Position numbers and translations under genes: made by a program
Part shown: positions 33,892-43,588 of the stretch, piece after piece
How positions within the stretch are numbered: the first letter of the stretch is position 1
Layout: the number at the start of each line of letters is the position of its first letter
The notes under the pieces: generated by a model
The model's input: only the letters and a program-made list of their open reading frames with translations
The model's database searches: none
What the model was told of the DNA's origin: nothing
Source: Sulfopaludibacter sp035606355
Lineage (GTDB): Bacteria > Acidobacteriota > Terriglobia > Bryobacterales > Bryobacteraceae
NCBI GenBank assembly: GCA_035606355.1
Contig: DATNFO010000043.1
Span: 1 to 64,000 of the forward strand
Reading direction: 5' to 3'
Length of the DNA: 64,000 bases

Positions 33892-36645
33892 ATGCAGAGC
33901 GCTTACATTTCGATGTTCCGGTGTTTGCCGATCGCGTTGCTGGGCACAGTAGCGGCCGCACAATCGCCCCCTACGCCGGCCGCGACTCCCGGGCCCATGC
34001 TCAAAGCCGGCATCGTTACTCTGGAGACGCCGGCCTTCACGCTGAAGCTGGTGCGGAGCTCGCAGACGGTGGCGGCGCTTCAACCGAAGGCAGACGCGAA
34101 GTTCGATTTCACGCCTGGCGACCTGCTGGTGCAGCGATCGCAGAACGGCTACTACCACCTCGGCGATCTGGACCTGCGCATTCGCAAGGGGACCTCCGGG
34201 CCGTGGGTGGGCTACTCGACGGCATTGTCGCGAACTCCCGTGACTGCGATGGCGACCTCGGCCACGGTATTGGCGGCGGCCGATCTGACACCGACGCTGC
34301 CTCCCGATCTTCCTCTCCGCATCACGCGTTCGTGGCTGTTGGACGGCGGCACTCTGGTGATGCGCTTTACCCTGACCAACACAAGCTCGCAACCGGTTCA
34401 GATCGGTGCGTTGGGCATCCCCATGGTGTTCAATAACGTGCTCACCGGCCGGACGCTCGACCAGGCTCATGCCCTTTGCTCCTTCTACGACCCGTACATC
34501 GGCGAGGACGCGGGCTACCTTCAGGTGACGCGGCTGAGCGGGCACGGACCGGCCCTTGTGGTCGTGCCGGACGGCAAGACTCCCTTCGAAGCCTACAGCC
34601 CCATTCTCGATTCGCCTCGCGGGCAAGCGCGCCTGTTTTTGGACCCAACGCCGCGCAGCGTCACGTTCGAAGGCTTCATGGACTGGATGGCGCACTCGCA
34701 GGCGTACGCCGAGGACGCCTGGAAAAACGCTGTCCCATGGAATCCGCCAACGATGGCAACTCTGGCGGCGGGACAATCGCGCAGCTATGGCGTGCGTTTC
34801 CTGCTCTCGGATTCCATCCGCGGGATCGAAAAGACGCTTGCCTCGGCGAAACGGCCGGTGGCGGTCGGGTTGCCCGGCTACATCCTGCCAATGGACATTG
34901 AAGGCAGCCTCTTTTTGAAATCGCCGCAGGCGGTGCGCTCGGTGGACATCCAACCGCGCGACGCGCTCACCGTCAAGCGGTCGCCCGCATCGGGCGAATG
35001 GCTTCGCTATGCAGTTCAGGGCAAGAAGTGGGGACGCGCGCGGCTCGCGATTACATACGCCGACGGCAGCGTGCAGGCGATCCAGTACATGGTCACCAAA
35101 CCCGAAGCGGATGCCGTGGCGGACCTGGGCCGCTTTCTGACGACGCGGCAGTGGTTTGTCGATCCGAAGGATCCGTTCCATCGCAGCCCGTCCATCATGA
35201 CCTACGATCGCGAGGAGAACCGCATCGTTACGCAGGACACGCGCGCCTGGATCGCAGGGCTGGGCGATGAAGGCGGGTCGGCGTGGCTGAGCGAAGCGAT
35301 GAAATTGCTGGGGCGCCCCGACGCCGGAGAGATTGCCAAGTACCAGGAGTTCATCGATAAGGTGCTTTGGGGCGAATTGCAGATCTCCGATGGTTCGCGC
35401 CAATATGCGGTGCGCAAGAGCCTCTTCTACTATGAGCCGAAGGATTTTCCAGCGGGCTTCTACCACGCGGGCTGGAATTGGGGAACGTGGATGAGTTGGA
35501 ACCGGAGAGCGGCATTCGATGCGGTGGACCGGTCATACGACTATCCGCACGTTGCGGCCCTGCACTGGGCGATGTACCGGCTGGCGCGTAATCACGAGGG
35601 GCTGGTGACGAATCACTCGTGGGACTGGTATCTGACCCACGCTTATGAAACCACACTGGCGATGGAGAAGTTCGCTCCGCAATTCGCGCAATATGGCCAG
35701 ATGGAGGGGACCATCTTCCTGGAGATTCTCCGCGACCTAAAGCGTGAAGGTTGGAAAGAGCAGGCGGCAGCCGTGGAACAGGAGATGAAGCGGCGCGCGG
35801 ACGTTTGGGACCATCTTTCGTACCCGTTCGGCAGTGAGATGCCTTGGGACTCCACAGGGCAGGAGGAAGTATACGATTGGACCAAATACTTCGGCGACAA
35901 ACAGAAGGCCGAAGTCACGCTGAACGCAATTCTGGGCTACATGCCGACCATACCGCACTGGGGCTATAACGGAAGCGCGCGGCGATATTGGGATTTCGTG
36001 TACGCGGCCAAGGTGCGCCGCATCGAGCGGCAGCTCCAGCACTATGGTTCGGGGTTGAACGCGATCCCGGTATTGAGTGAGTATCGCGACCATCCGGACG
36101 ATTTGTACTTGCTGCGAATTGGCTTCGCCGGCCAGATGGGCGCCGTCGCGAATATTGATGAGGAGGGCTTCGGTTCGGCCGCCTTCCACTCGTTCCCGGA
36201 CATGCTCAAGCCCGACCCGCTGTCCGGCGATTACGCGCAGAACTTCCTCGGCCACGCCCTCAACACCGCCACTTACCTGGTGAAGGATCGGGAGTTCGGA
36301 TGGCAGGCGTTTGGCGGCAATGTGCAAGTTGCCGGCGACCGGGTGCTACTCACGCCGCTCGATTCCTTCCGGCAACGCGTGTATCTGGCACCGGTGGGGC
36401 TCTGGCTCACGCTGGATTCGGGCCGCTTCGATCGGGTGCAACTGAATCCCAGGACGGGAGCGGTGTGGATCGTTTTAGCTGCCTCCAATTCCTATACCCA
36501 TACGGCGCGACTGCGTGTCGAGCAGCCTGCCGCGGTTGCGGGCGTTGGGAAATACCGGACTGCGAGTCATTTCGATATCGAGCGGGACGCTTTCGTGATC
36601 CCGCTATCGTCAGCCGGGACGCCGGTGGAACTCACGTTCCGATAA
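33892..36645 (+). CDS. Large exported protein, DUF5695-like (possible glycoside hydrolase)
   Basis: A 917-residue protein with a signal peptide (CLPIALLGTVAAAQ). Residues about 40-330 are beta-rich (LVMRFTLTNTSSQPVQIGAL), like a beta-sandwich, and the second half has repeated Trp/Tyr-rich helices (NWGTWMSWNRRAAFDAVDRS, TNHSWDWYLTHAYETTLAME) as in (alpha/alpha)6 barrels. I believe it belongs to the DUF5695 family, but no catalytic residues are established. It may act on polysaccharides in the periplasm. An in-frame ATG at 33913 is an alternative start. Convergent with the methyltransferase gene 26 bp downstream. Confidence 0.6.
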   Translation: MQSAYISMFRCLPIALLGTVAAAQSPPTPAATPGPMLKAGIVTLETPAFTLKLVRSSQTVAALQPKADAKFDFTPGDLLVQRSQNGYYHLGDLDLRIRKGTSGPWVGYSTALSRTPVTAMATSATVLAAADLTPTLPPDLPLRITRSWLLDGGTLVMRFTLTNTSSQPVQIGALGIPMVFNNVLTGRTLDQAHALCSFYDPYIGEDAGYLQVTRLSGHGPALVVVPDGKTPFEAYSPILDSPRGQARLFLDPTPRSVTFEGFMDWMAHSQAYAEDAWKNAVPWNPPTMATLAAGQSRSYGVRFLLSDSIRGIEKTLASAKRPVAVGLPGYILPMDIEGSLFLKSPQAVRSVDIQPRDALTVKRSPASGEWLRYAVQGKKWGRARLAITYADGSVQAIQYMVTKPEADAVADLGRFLTTRQWFVDPKDPFHRSPSIMTYDREENRIVTQDTRAWIAGLGDEGGSAWLSEAMKLLGRPDAGEIAKYQEFIDKVLWGELQISDGSRQYAVRKSLFYYEPKDFPAGFYHAGWNWGTWMSWNRRAAFDAVDRSYDYPHVAALHWAMYRLARNHEGLVTNHSWDWYLTHAYETTLAMEKFAPQFAQYGQMEGTIFLEILRDLKREGWKEQAAAVEQEMKRRADVWDHLSYPFGSEMPWDSTGQEEVYDWTKYFGDKQKAEVTLNAILGYMPTIPHWGYNGSARRYWDFVYAAKVRRIERQLQHYGSGLNAIPVLSEYRDHPDDLYLLRIGFAGQMGAVANIDEEGFGSAAFHSFPDMLKPDPLSGDYAQNFLGHALNTATYLVKDREFGWQAFGGNVQVAGDRVLLTPLDSFRQRVYLAPVGLWLTLDSGRFDRVQLNPRTGAVWIVLAASNSYTHTARLRVEQPAAVAGVGKYRTASHFDIERDAFVIPLSSAGTPVELTFR

Positions 36646-36671
36646 GTCGCGCCGGTGAGGACTACCCGGGG

Positions 36672-37337
36672 TTACTTTCCGTTCTTTACGAAGATCAGAA
36701 TGTGCTGGCGCGGCAGAGTCTCCAGGACTTTGTCCATGCGGTAGCCTTCCGGCTCTATCTCGGCCTTCACCTGCGCCACCGTCATTTTGTGCTCCGGCCG
36801 TATGGGCACGGAGGGGTCCTCGCCGCGATATTCCAGCAGCACCAGCCGTCCATCCGGCTTCAACGAACTGCGGATGTGCCGCACCATCTTCTGCGGCTCT
36901 GAAAATTCATGGTAGACATCCACCAGCAACACAAGATCGAATGCCGCGTCCGGCAGCTTGGGATCGTCTACCGCGCCGAGCACCGTCTCGACGTTAGTGA
37001 GCTTGCGCTGCTCGACATTCTTCTTCAGCAGGTCAAGCATCTTCTGTTGGATGTCGTTGGCGTAGACCTTCCCTGCCGGTCCCACGAGCTCCGCCATGCG
37101 CCACGTCATGTATCCAGAGCCTGCACCGATGTCTGCGACGGTCGCGCCTTTGACGATTCCAATGGCTGCCAGCGCCTTATCGGGCTCTTCCTCCGTCTCC
37201 CGCTCCGGCCGCGTCAGCCACGAAGCGCCATTGGCCGACATCGTGCCGGCGTACTGGCGGCCTGTAATCGGATGGACGCCCTGTGCGCAAGTGAGGGAAG
37301 CCAGCAGGAGCAGCGACGAGAGTGTCCGGCGAATCAT
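36672..37337 (-). CDS. SAM-dependent methyltransferase with signal peptide
   Basis: A 221-residue class I methyltransferase. The SAM-binding loop is VADIGAGSGYMTWRMAELVG, followed by the acidic residue on strand 2 (VYANDIQ) and LVLLVDVYHEFSEP. The frame opens earlier (37397), but the ATG at 37337 gives a clean signal peptide (MIRRTLSSLLLLASLTCAQG) and avoids overlap with the next gene, so I use it. Methyltransferases exported in this way are common in acidobacteria and myxobacteria; the substrate is unknown. A 34-bp gap separates it from the upstream TIGR03435 gene on the same strand. Confidence 0.8.
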   Translation of the reverse strand: MIRRTLSSLLLLASLTCAQGVHPITGRQYAGTMSANGASWLTRPERETEEEPDKALAAIGIVKGATVADIGAGSGYMTWRMAELVGPAGKVYANDIQQKMLDLLKKNVEQRKLTNVETVLGAVDDPKLPDAAFDLVLLVDVYHEFSEPQKMVRHIRSSLKPDGRLVLLEYRGEDPSVPIRPEHKMTVAQVKAEIEPEGYRMDKVLETLPRQHILIFVKNGK

Positions 37338-37371
37338 TCCGCGATTATATACATTCGAGTTTCCCGGGTGA

Positions 37372-38073
37372 TCAGTTTTCCGTCGGGCGTTCCACATGGT
37401 CGATCACCAGAACCTCGAGTGGCTGCTTCCGCGGCACCAGTTTCACTCCCAATTGCTGCTCGACGGCTGCGAAGATATCCGGCCGCCCATCATCGGCGCT
37501 AGTGGAGAGCGGCGCGTAGCTCACAGCGTAGTCGTAGCGGCCCTCCGCGCCGGTTCGGTCGATGACAGGTTGCCCGATCACGCGCGCGAGTTGGTCCGCG
37601 AGGTTGGCCATGGTGGCGCCCTGGGCGGAAAAACTCACTCGCCCCGTCCTGGCCGGCGGGTGAGCGGGATCGTGAAGTTGCGCCTTCAATCCACCTTTCG
37701 CTACGAGCATGTCGTAAGCCGGCAAATCACGCGCTTCGCGGTGATTGACGCTGTGGAACCGAACGGCCAGCAGGGTCTGAAGCATCAACGCGAGCTGTCG
37801 ATCGGGAGTGCCGGCCGGCGCTTTCGCCTGTATATCGAAGCGCGCGGTATCCATCCAGTCGGGGCCAATGATTCGGGAGACCGGCATTCCAAACGCCGCC
37901 GCGAATAAAGATCGGAGGGTTATGTTCTCGACGGAGTACCCGCTATTTCGCAGGCCGCCTCCTATCGTAATGCGCGAACCGCTGCTGTTGGGTTTGACGC
38001 TGGCGACGTCAAACGATGGCGGCTGCGCGACTGCCGCTGCGACCAGCAGGGTCGCAAGCCCGCAAAGGCGCAT
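37372..38073 (-). CDS. TIGR03435 family exported protein (second copy)
   Basis: A 233-residue member of the same family as 33020-33817, with signal peptide MRLCGLATLLVAAAVAQ. Family landmarks are PSFDVASVKPNSSG, VSRIIGPDWMDTARFDIQAK, LQTLLAVRFHSVNHREAR and the ending PLEVLVIDHVERPTEN. The open frame extends to 38178, but the extra residues come from the C2 repeat, so the ATG at 38073 (GGAGG 12 bp upstream) is taken. It is probably cotranscribed with the methyltransferase downstream. Confidence 0.85.
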   Translation of the reverse strand: MRLCGLATLLVAAAVAQPPSFDVASVKPNSSGSRITIGGGLRNSGYSVENITLRSLFAAAFGMPVSRIIGPDWMDTARFDIQAKAPAGTPDRQLALMLQTLLAVRFHSVNHREARDLPAYDMLVAKGGLKAQLHDPAHPPARTGRVSFSAQGATMANLADQLARVIGQPVIDRTGAEGRYDYAVSYAPLSTSADDGRPDIFAAVEQQLGVKLVPRKQPLEVLVIDHVERPTEN

Positions 38074-38119
38074 CACGACGAAGGGTCCTCCGCCGGAGCT
38101 GGGAGCGGGCGACGGGACT

Positions 38120-38360
38120 TGTGAAAAAATATCGAATTGCTTTTTTGCCGGATTCAAACGCATTCGCATTCCCGGCACCTTTTACCGCTCCCTTACGGTC
38201 ACGGCTCCGTGTGTGATTCATTCCGCTAACGGTAAAAGGTGTATCGAAAGGCGAATGTAGCGCCACGAGAACGGCAGCCGGATTTTTTCACAATCCCGTT
38301 AGGAAGCGGTAAAAGGTGCATCGAAAGGCCAGTGGAGCGCGACGAGAACGGCAATCGCGG
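38120..38360. repeat. Repeat family C, inverted pair plus extra arm
   Basis: Contains CCTTTTACCGCTCCCTTACG followed by the inverted ACGGTAAAAGGTG and a third AGCGGTAAAAGGTGCATCGA arm, with GAGAACGGCA(G/A) and TTTTTTCACAA segments. It fills the gap between the TIGR03435 gene and the M28 peptidase gene and contains no gene. Confidence 0.85.
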
Positions 38361-38372
38361 CACGCCGGTTAA

Positions 38373-40283
38373 TTACCGCTGGCCCGTACTGCCTGCTCCC
38401 GGCCACGAAACCGGCGCAGCCTGGGCCGGCGGCGCTGCGGTGCAAGGGCTCGGACGCTCTGGCGGAGTCACTCCCGCCGGCAGCGCCAAGGGCGCGACCG
38501 GGGTCACGGGCACATTGGCGGCGACGCGGCCGGCGGCAGCTCGTGGGGCAGGCGGCGGCGGCATGGTGGCGGCTGAGCAGCGCGGCACCATCTGGTCTGC
38601 ATTGGCGAGCGAGTAGAGGGTCAGCGCCTCTTCCACCGCTGCTTCGCGCATGTCCGGCTCGTAGATTCGTTCGTAGGTGTCGTAGCTGGTGTGGTGCGTG
38701 AAGGTGTTGTAGTCGAACGGGTCCTGACTGAAACCGACGCCGGGCAGTCCGGCGTTGTTGAACGAGGTGCTATCGGTTCCACCGGTGGCCCGGCCGAGGG
38801 TCGGGTTGACTGAATGGAAGCCCCAGTCCTTGAAATTGTCCATGGCAGTCTCCACCATGGCGGCGGCCTGGGGCGGGCCGAATACGCTCGCAGCGCGCGG
38901 CTTGCTGGTGCCGTCGTCAAGGTTCAGATAGGCGTCCAGTTTGAACCACTCCGGCTTGGGGTTCTCGGCGCTACCGAAGTGCTGCGCTACATAAGCGATG
39001 GAACCATAGAGGCCTTCTTCCTCGCCGCTCCACAGCGCGACGCGGATGGTGCGGCGGTGGGGCAGGTTGAGCGTGTGAATCAGCCGCAGGGCTTCTACGG
39101 CTACCGAGCCGCCGGCCGCATTATCGGTTGCGCCCGTGGCAGCGTTCCAGGAATCGAAATGGCCGCCGGCCATCACCACCTCGTCGGCCTTATCGGTGCC
39201 CGGCAACTCACCGATCACGTTGTAGACCGTGCGGCCGGTGGGATAGAACTCGTTATGGATGTTGATCTTCAAAACAACGGGGATGTGGTCGATGGTGGAG
39301 GTGCGGTAGATGCGGCCGTAGTCCTCATTGCCCATGAGCAAAGTGGGGAGGTTGGGGTTGCCCGGGTTCTCGTTGTATCCCGCGGTGCTTTGCTGGCGGA
39401 TGGTGCCGTAGGCCTCGCCGGCGTCGGTCACTTTGGCGAGAGCGCCGTTGTCCAGCAGGAACTTGTTGACGTGCTGAAGAATCTCGGCTGCCGTGAGACC
39501 TTCGGCGGCTGCGCCGCCGCGACCACCGCGCGCCCCGGCCGCCGCTGGACCGCCGCGTCCACCGCGGCCTCCAGGCTGCGACCAGGTTTCCTCCGGACGC
39601 CGCAAGGGCGCCGGCACGAAATTCTCCGGGACCTGCGTGTGCGGGCCGTAGAAGATGATGGCGCCGCGGACCTGGTCCTTGATCGATGCGAGATAGGCAT
39701 CGAGGTCGGCCTGGGTCACGGGCTTATTCTCTTTCGCCGCGGCCGGGGGCATGGGTGGGGGCGCGGTGCCGGGGTTCTCTATGGCGGCCAACTGCTCGGG
39801 CGTCATGCCCGTGCCGAAGCGACCTCCGCCACCACCGCCGCGTCCACCGCGTCCCGCGGCCGCCGGGGGCTGGGGAGGTTCGACGATCAGCACCGGTCCC
39901 TGAACCGGACCATTGGTGCCGGGCGTCCAGGCGACTGCCCGCACGTTGAGGGGCTGCTGGAACGGCGAAATCGCGTTGGCTTCCAGTTCCAGGTTCTGCC
40001 AGCCGGGATGGTTGAAGTTCCAGGCTTCGAGATGAACATTCGAGAAGCCCCATTTCTCCATCTGGCCGACGGCAAAGTCCTGGGCGGCGCGCAGTCCGGG
40101 CGAGCCGGTGACGCGCGGACCATAAACATCGGTCACCTCGTGCAGCCACCACATCAGTTGCGAGTCTTTGGTTTCCTCTGCCCGCAAACGGGTATTGACG
40201 CTCGCCAGGCCGGGCGCCTGCGCGAGTGCCGGGAGAATCGCCAGACCGCAGGCTGTGAGCGTGTAAGCAAATCGTCGAGTCAC
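38373..40283 (-). CDS. M28-family zinc peptidase with Gly/Arg-rich inserts
   Basis: An exported aminopeptidase-type enzyme of 636 residues. The GTG at 40283 has GAGGTGG 5-6 bp upstream and gives a signal peptide (RRFAYTLTACGLAILPALAQ); the longer frame is discarded. The M28 metal site is visible: GGHFDSWNAATGATDNAAGG, WSGEEEGLYGS, NLDDGTS and a late HHTSYDTYERIYEPDM. A PA-like domain region before it is interrupted by two Gly/Arg-rich stretches (GRGGRGGGGGGRFG; GGRGGRGGPAAAGARGGRGG), and the C-terminal 70 residues are Pro/Ala-rich. Divergent from the enolase-family gene. Confidence 0.88.
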   Translation of the reverse strand: MTRRFAYTLTACGLAILPALAQAPGLASVNTRLRAEETKDSQLMWWLHEVTDVYGPRVTGSPGLRAAQDFAVGQMEKWGFSNVHLEAWNFNHPGWQNLELEANAISPFQQPLNVRAVAWTPGTNGPVQGPVLIVEPPQPPAAAGRGGRGGGGGGRFGTGMTPEQLAAIENPGTAPPPMPPAAAKENKPVTQADLDAYLASIKDQVRGAIIFYGPHTQVPENFVPAPLRRPEETWSQPGGRGGRGGPAAAGARGGRGGAAAEGLTAAEILQHVNKFLLDNGALAKVTDAGEAYGTIRQQSTAGYNENPGNPNLPTLLMGNEDYGRIYRTSTIDHIPVVLKINIHNEFYPTGRTVYNVIGELPGTDKADEVVMAGGHFDSWNAATGATDNAAGGSVAVEALRLIHTLNLPHRRTIRVALWSGEEEGLYGSIAYVAQHFGSAENPKPEWFKLDAYLNLDDGTSKPRAASVFGPPQAAAMVETAMDNFKDWGFHSVNPTLGRATGGTDSTSFNNAGLPGVGFSQDPFDYNTFTHHTSYDTYERIYEPDMREAAVEEALTLYSLANADQMVPRCSAATMPPPPAPRAAAGRVAANVPVTPVAPLALPAGVTPPERPSPCTAAPPAQAAPVSWPGAGSTGQR

Positions 40284-40408
40284 TTGTGCCACCTCGAGGT
40301 GAAAAATATACTCAGCGTGATAAGCAGCCATTCTACACCCGGTACGGGCATGACAGCGCCTGGGGAAGATCTCTGCCGCCACGCGGGACGAGCGCTAGAA
40401 TCTAGGGC

Positions 40409-41644
40409 ATGGTGCGTCGCGATTTCTTGAGAGCAACTGCCGGGAGCGCTTTGCTGACGAGCGCCGTTCGCGCGTCGGGCAGTTCCGATATGAGTGCGGA
40501 AATTCTGGAGTACAAGAAACCTGTTTTCAACTTACACAGCTTCTTCAGCACTCCTGTCAGAATCGCTTCGATCGAACTGTTGCAGGCGAACGGAAAGTAT
40601 TTCCTGCGTACACGATCCGCTGATGGCGCAGAGGGAATCGTTCAGACCAAGGACATCGTGGATTACGTGCAGATTCTGGCGCATCGCGTGATGCCGCACT
40701 TCATCGGCAAAGACGCGCGCGATCTGGAGCAACTGATCGACGAAGTGTACGCGACGAACTCCAACTATAAACTGGCGGGGCAGGAGTTCTGGTGTCCGGT
40801 GGCGTATATCGAGCAGAGCCTGTTCGATCTCATGGGCAAGGCGCTGAAGAAACCCGCGGGCGAACTGATGGGCGGAGTGCTGCGCAAGGAGATTCCGGTT
40901 TATCTTTCCGGTTCGGGACGCGACACCACCGCGGAGGAAGAAGTGGATGTGTACGTGCGCGAGGTGGCGAGGACCGGGGCGAAGGCGGTGAAGTTCAAAA
41001 TCGGCGGCCGCATGAGCGACAATCGCGACGCGTACCCGGAGCGCACCAACAAGATTCTGGAACTGGCGCGGAAGAAGCTTGCGGACAAAGTCACCCTGAT
41101 GGCCGACGCCAACGGTTCGTACGATGCGGCGAATGCGATTGAGATCGGCAAGCGCCTGCAGGACATGAAGTATTTGTGGTTTGAAGAGCCGTGTCCGTGG
41201 GAAGAATTGAGCGAGACGAAGAAGGTGGCCGACGCACTGGAGATGAAAGTGGCTTTCGGCGAGCAGGATTCCAGCCTGTGGCGTTTCCAGTGGATGATCG
41301 ACAACAAGGTCATGGACGTGGTGCAGCCGGACCTCAACTACAACGGCGGCTTCATTCGCGCCGCAAAGGTGGCGCGGATGGCGCGCAAGGCCGGTATGTG
41401 GATATGCCCGCATGACACGCAGACGGGCGCGGCCACGGTGAACATCCTGCAGTTCGCCGCCACGACGCCGAACATCGGGCCGTGGATGGAGTATGTTTCG
41501 CGCAAAGCTCCGAAGAAAGAATCGTGGTACTCGCCGAATTTCGATATCAGGAATGGAGTCATTCCGGTGCCAACCGGGCCCGGGATGGGCCTGGAATTCG
41601 ATCCCGATTTTCTGAAGACTGCCACGCCGGTGAAACTTGCCTGA
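40409..41644 (+). CDS. Enolase-superfamily (mandelate racemase/muconate lactonizing) enzyme, Tat-exported
   Basis: A 411-residue protein with a twin-arginine signal (MVRRDFLRATAGSALLTSA). The barrel shows the KxK acid/base motif in AVKFKIGGR, metal ligands in LMADANGSYDA, LWFEEPCPWEEL and VAFGEQDSS, and a later ICPHDTQTGAA. Such enzymes dehydrate or epimerise sugar acids. The partner gene 16 bp downstream is a Tat-exported GH35 beta-galactosidase, so a role in periplasmic sugar or sugar-acid breakdown is likely. The exact substrate cannot be read from sequence. Confidence 0.88.
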   Translation: MVRRDFLRATAGSALLTSAVRASGSSDMSAEILEYKKPVFNLHSFFSTPVRIASIELLQANGKYFLRTRSADGAEGIVQTKDIVDYVQILAHRVMPHFIGKDARDLEQLIDEVYATNSNYKLAGQEFWCPVAYIEQSLFDLMGKALKKPAGELMGGVLRKEIPVYLSGSGRDTTAEEEVDVYVREVARTGAKAVKFKIGGRMSDNRDAYPERTNKILELARKKLADKVTLMADANGSYDAANAIEIGKRLQDMKYLWFEEPCPWEELSETKKVADALEMKVAFGEQDSSLWRFQWMIDNKVMDVVQPDLNYNGGFIRAAKVARMARKAGMWICPHDTQTGAATVNILQFAATTPNIGPWMEYVSRKAPKKESWYSPNFDIRNGVIPVPTGPGMGLEFDPDFLKTATPVKLA

Positions 41645-41659
41645 GGAGGCCCGAAAACG

Positions 41660-43480
41660 ATGCGGTTGACGAGGCGAACGTTTCTGCCGCTGATGGCGGC
41701 TCCGTGGGTGAAGGGCGCAGCGGGACATACATTCGGAAGCGAAGGCGAGCACTTTCTGCTGGACGGCAAGCCGTTTGTGATCCGCTCCGGCGCGATGCAC
41801 TATCCGCGCGTGCCGCGAGCGTATTGGCGCGACCGCATGAAGAAGATGCGCGCGCTTGGGTTGAACACGCTGGAGACGTATGTCTTTTGGAACCTTCACG
41901 AGCCGCACCCGGGAGAGTTCGATTTCCGCGGCAACCTTGACCTTGCCGAATACATATGGATGGCGCAGGGCGAAGGTTTTTGGGTGTTGCTGCGTCCGGG
42001 TCCGTATATCTGCTCGGAGTGGGATTTCGGCGGGCTGCCGGCGTGGCTGCTTGGCATGGACGGCATGAAGGTCCGCTCGAACAATCCGGAATTCCTGAAA
42101 GCGGCGGGCGCGTACATGCAGCGCGTGGGCAAAGAGACGGCGGGGTTGCAGATCACGCGCGGTGGTCCGATCATCATGGTGCAGGTGGAGAACGAGTACG
42201 GTTCCTTTGGGCGCGACCACGAATACATGAAGGCCATCCAGCGAACGATCCGCGATGCCGGGTTTGACGTGACGCTGTACACCTCCGACGGCTCGGGCAA
42301 GGAGAACCTGGCGGGCGGGACGATGGACGATTGCCTGAGTGTGATCAATTTTGGCGATACTTCGAGGCCAGAGCGAGAGTTCGCCAATTTCGCGGCCTTC
42401 CGCGAAAATGTGCCGCGGATGTGCGGCGAATTCTGGGTGGGATGGTTCGACCACTGGGGCGAGAAGCACCATACCACCGCGCCCGCTCGCGCGGCGCAAG
42501 GGCTGGAATGGATGCTTTCCCGCGACATTTCATTCAATCTGTACATGGCGCACGGCGGCTCCAGTTTCGGCTACATGAGCGGCGCCAATTTGTCGCGGGT
42601 TTATGAGCCGGACATTTCGGGATACGATTACGACGCTCCGATTGACGAAGCAGGCCGGCCGACGGCGAAATTCGACGCGATCCGGACGGTGATTCGAAAA
42701 CACCTGCCGGAGGGCACGACTCTGCCGGAGGTGCCGGCGCCGCTGCCCATGATCGCGATTCCGCGCTTCGAACTGCGGGAATCGGCGGCGGTGACGGCTC
42801 GACTGACGAATCCTGTGCGCAGTTCGGCGCCACTGCCCATGGAGAAGGCCGGCAAGAGGCCGCAATCGTACGGCCTGATTCTGTATCGTACCCACATCGG
42901 CAGGGCCGCGAAGGGCACGCTGGAAGTTACCGAGGCGCGTGACTACGCGGTGATCTCGCAAGGCGCGCGGCAGTTCGGCGCGTTGGACCGGCGCAAGCGG
43001 CAGAGTCAGGTGGAGGTGGATCTGGAAGCGGGTCAGCCGCTCGATATTCTGGTGTTCAACCTGGGCCGCGTCAACTTCGGGCCGCATCTGGTGGATGACT
43101 TCAAAGGCATCACGGAAAAGGTGACGCTGAATGGCGAGACACTCACCGGCTGGGAGATTTATGCGTTGCCTTTCGATGAGCCCGGTAAGATGCCGTATGG
43201 GTCGCGGCCGGCGAACGGGCCGGCGTTATATAGAGGCTCGTTTCAGCTATCGGAATTAGGCGATACGTTCCTTGATCTGCGCGGTTGGGGCATCGGGGCG
43301 GTGTGGGTGAACGGGCATAATCTGGGGCGCTACTGGAAGGTGGGTCCGCAGCAGAGTTTGTTCGCGCCTGCGCCGTGGTTGAAGGTGGGGAGCAATGAGG
43401 TGATCGTGCTGGATTTGGAGAACGGCGGGAAGCGGTCGATCGCCGGGGAGAAGGATGCGATCTATGAGACGCCGGCGTAG
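41660..43480 (+). CDS. Beta-galactosidase, GH35 family
   Basis: A 606-residue glycoside hydrolase that removes terminal beta-galactose. Tat-type signal (MRLTRRTFLPLMAAPW). GH35 landmarks: SGAMHYPRVPRAYWRDRMKK, LNTLETYVFWNLHEPHPG, RPGPYICSEWDFGGLP, the acid/base Glu in VQVENEYGSFG and the nucleophile Glu in MCGEFWVGWFDHWGE. The C-terminal beta-domains with LDLRGWGIGAVWVNGHNLG are also present. A strong GAGGAGG precedes the ATG, and the gene is probably cotranscribed with the enolase-family gene. Confidence 0.93.
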   Translation: MRLTRRTFLPLMAAPWVKGAAGHTFGSEGEHFLLDGKPFVIRSGAMHYPRVPRAYWRDRMKKMRALGLNTLETYVFWNLHEPHPGEFDFRGNLDLAEYIWMAQGEGFWVLLRPGPYICSEWDFGGLPAWLLGMDGMKVRSNNPEFLKAAGAYMQRVGKETAGLQITRGGPIIMVQVENEYGSFGRDHEYMKAIQRTIRDAGFDVTLYTSDGSGKENLAGGTMDDCLSVINFGDTSRPEREFANFAAFRENVPRMCGEFWVGWFDHWGEKHHTTAPARAAQGLEWMLSRDISFNLYMAHGGSSFGYMSGANLSRVYEPDISGYDYDAPIDEAGRPTAKFDAIRTVIRKHLPEGTTLPEVPAPLPMIAIPRFELRESAAVTARLTNPVRSSAPLPMEKAGKRPQSYGLILYRTHIGRAAKGTLEVTEARDYAVISQGARQFGALDRRKRQSQVEVDLEAGQPLDILVFNLGRVNFGPHLVDDFKGITEKVTLNGETLTGWEIYALPFDEPGKMPYGSRPANGPALYRGSFQLSELGDTFLDLRGWGIGAVWVNGHNLGRYWKVGPQQSLFAPAPWLKVGSNEVIVLDLENGGKRSIAGEKDAIYETPA

Positions 43481-43483
43481 GGG

Positions 43484-43536
43484 CTCGTCTGGCGAGCTTC
43501 GCTCGCCTGCAACCGGTCTGGAGACCGGTCGCTACT
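43484..43536. repeat. Repeat family D, two-hairpin copy
   Basis: Hairpin GGCGAGCTTCGCTCGCC followed by CGACCGGTCTCC-type dyad (here ACCGGTCTGGAGACCGGT). It lies just after the GH35 stop codon and probably acts as its terminator. A close copy is at 59071-59122. Confidence 0.8.
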
Positions 43537-43588
43537 GTAATCGGTAGCACGGTTTGCGTGGCTCTTTGGCTGATACCGTTTTACTGAG

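Noticed and set aside
36672..37397. Longer start for the methyltransferase at 37397
   Set aside because: It would overlap the upstream TIGR03435 gene and bury the signal peptide that begins at 37337.
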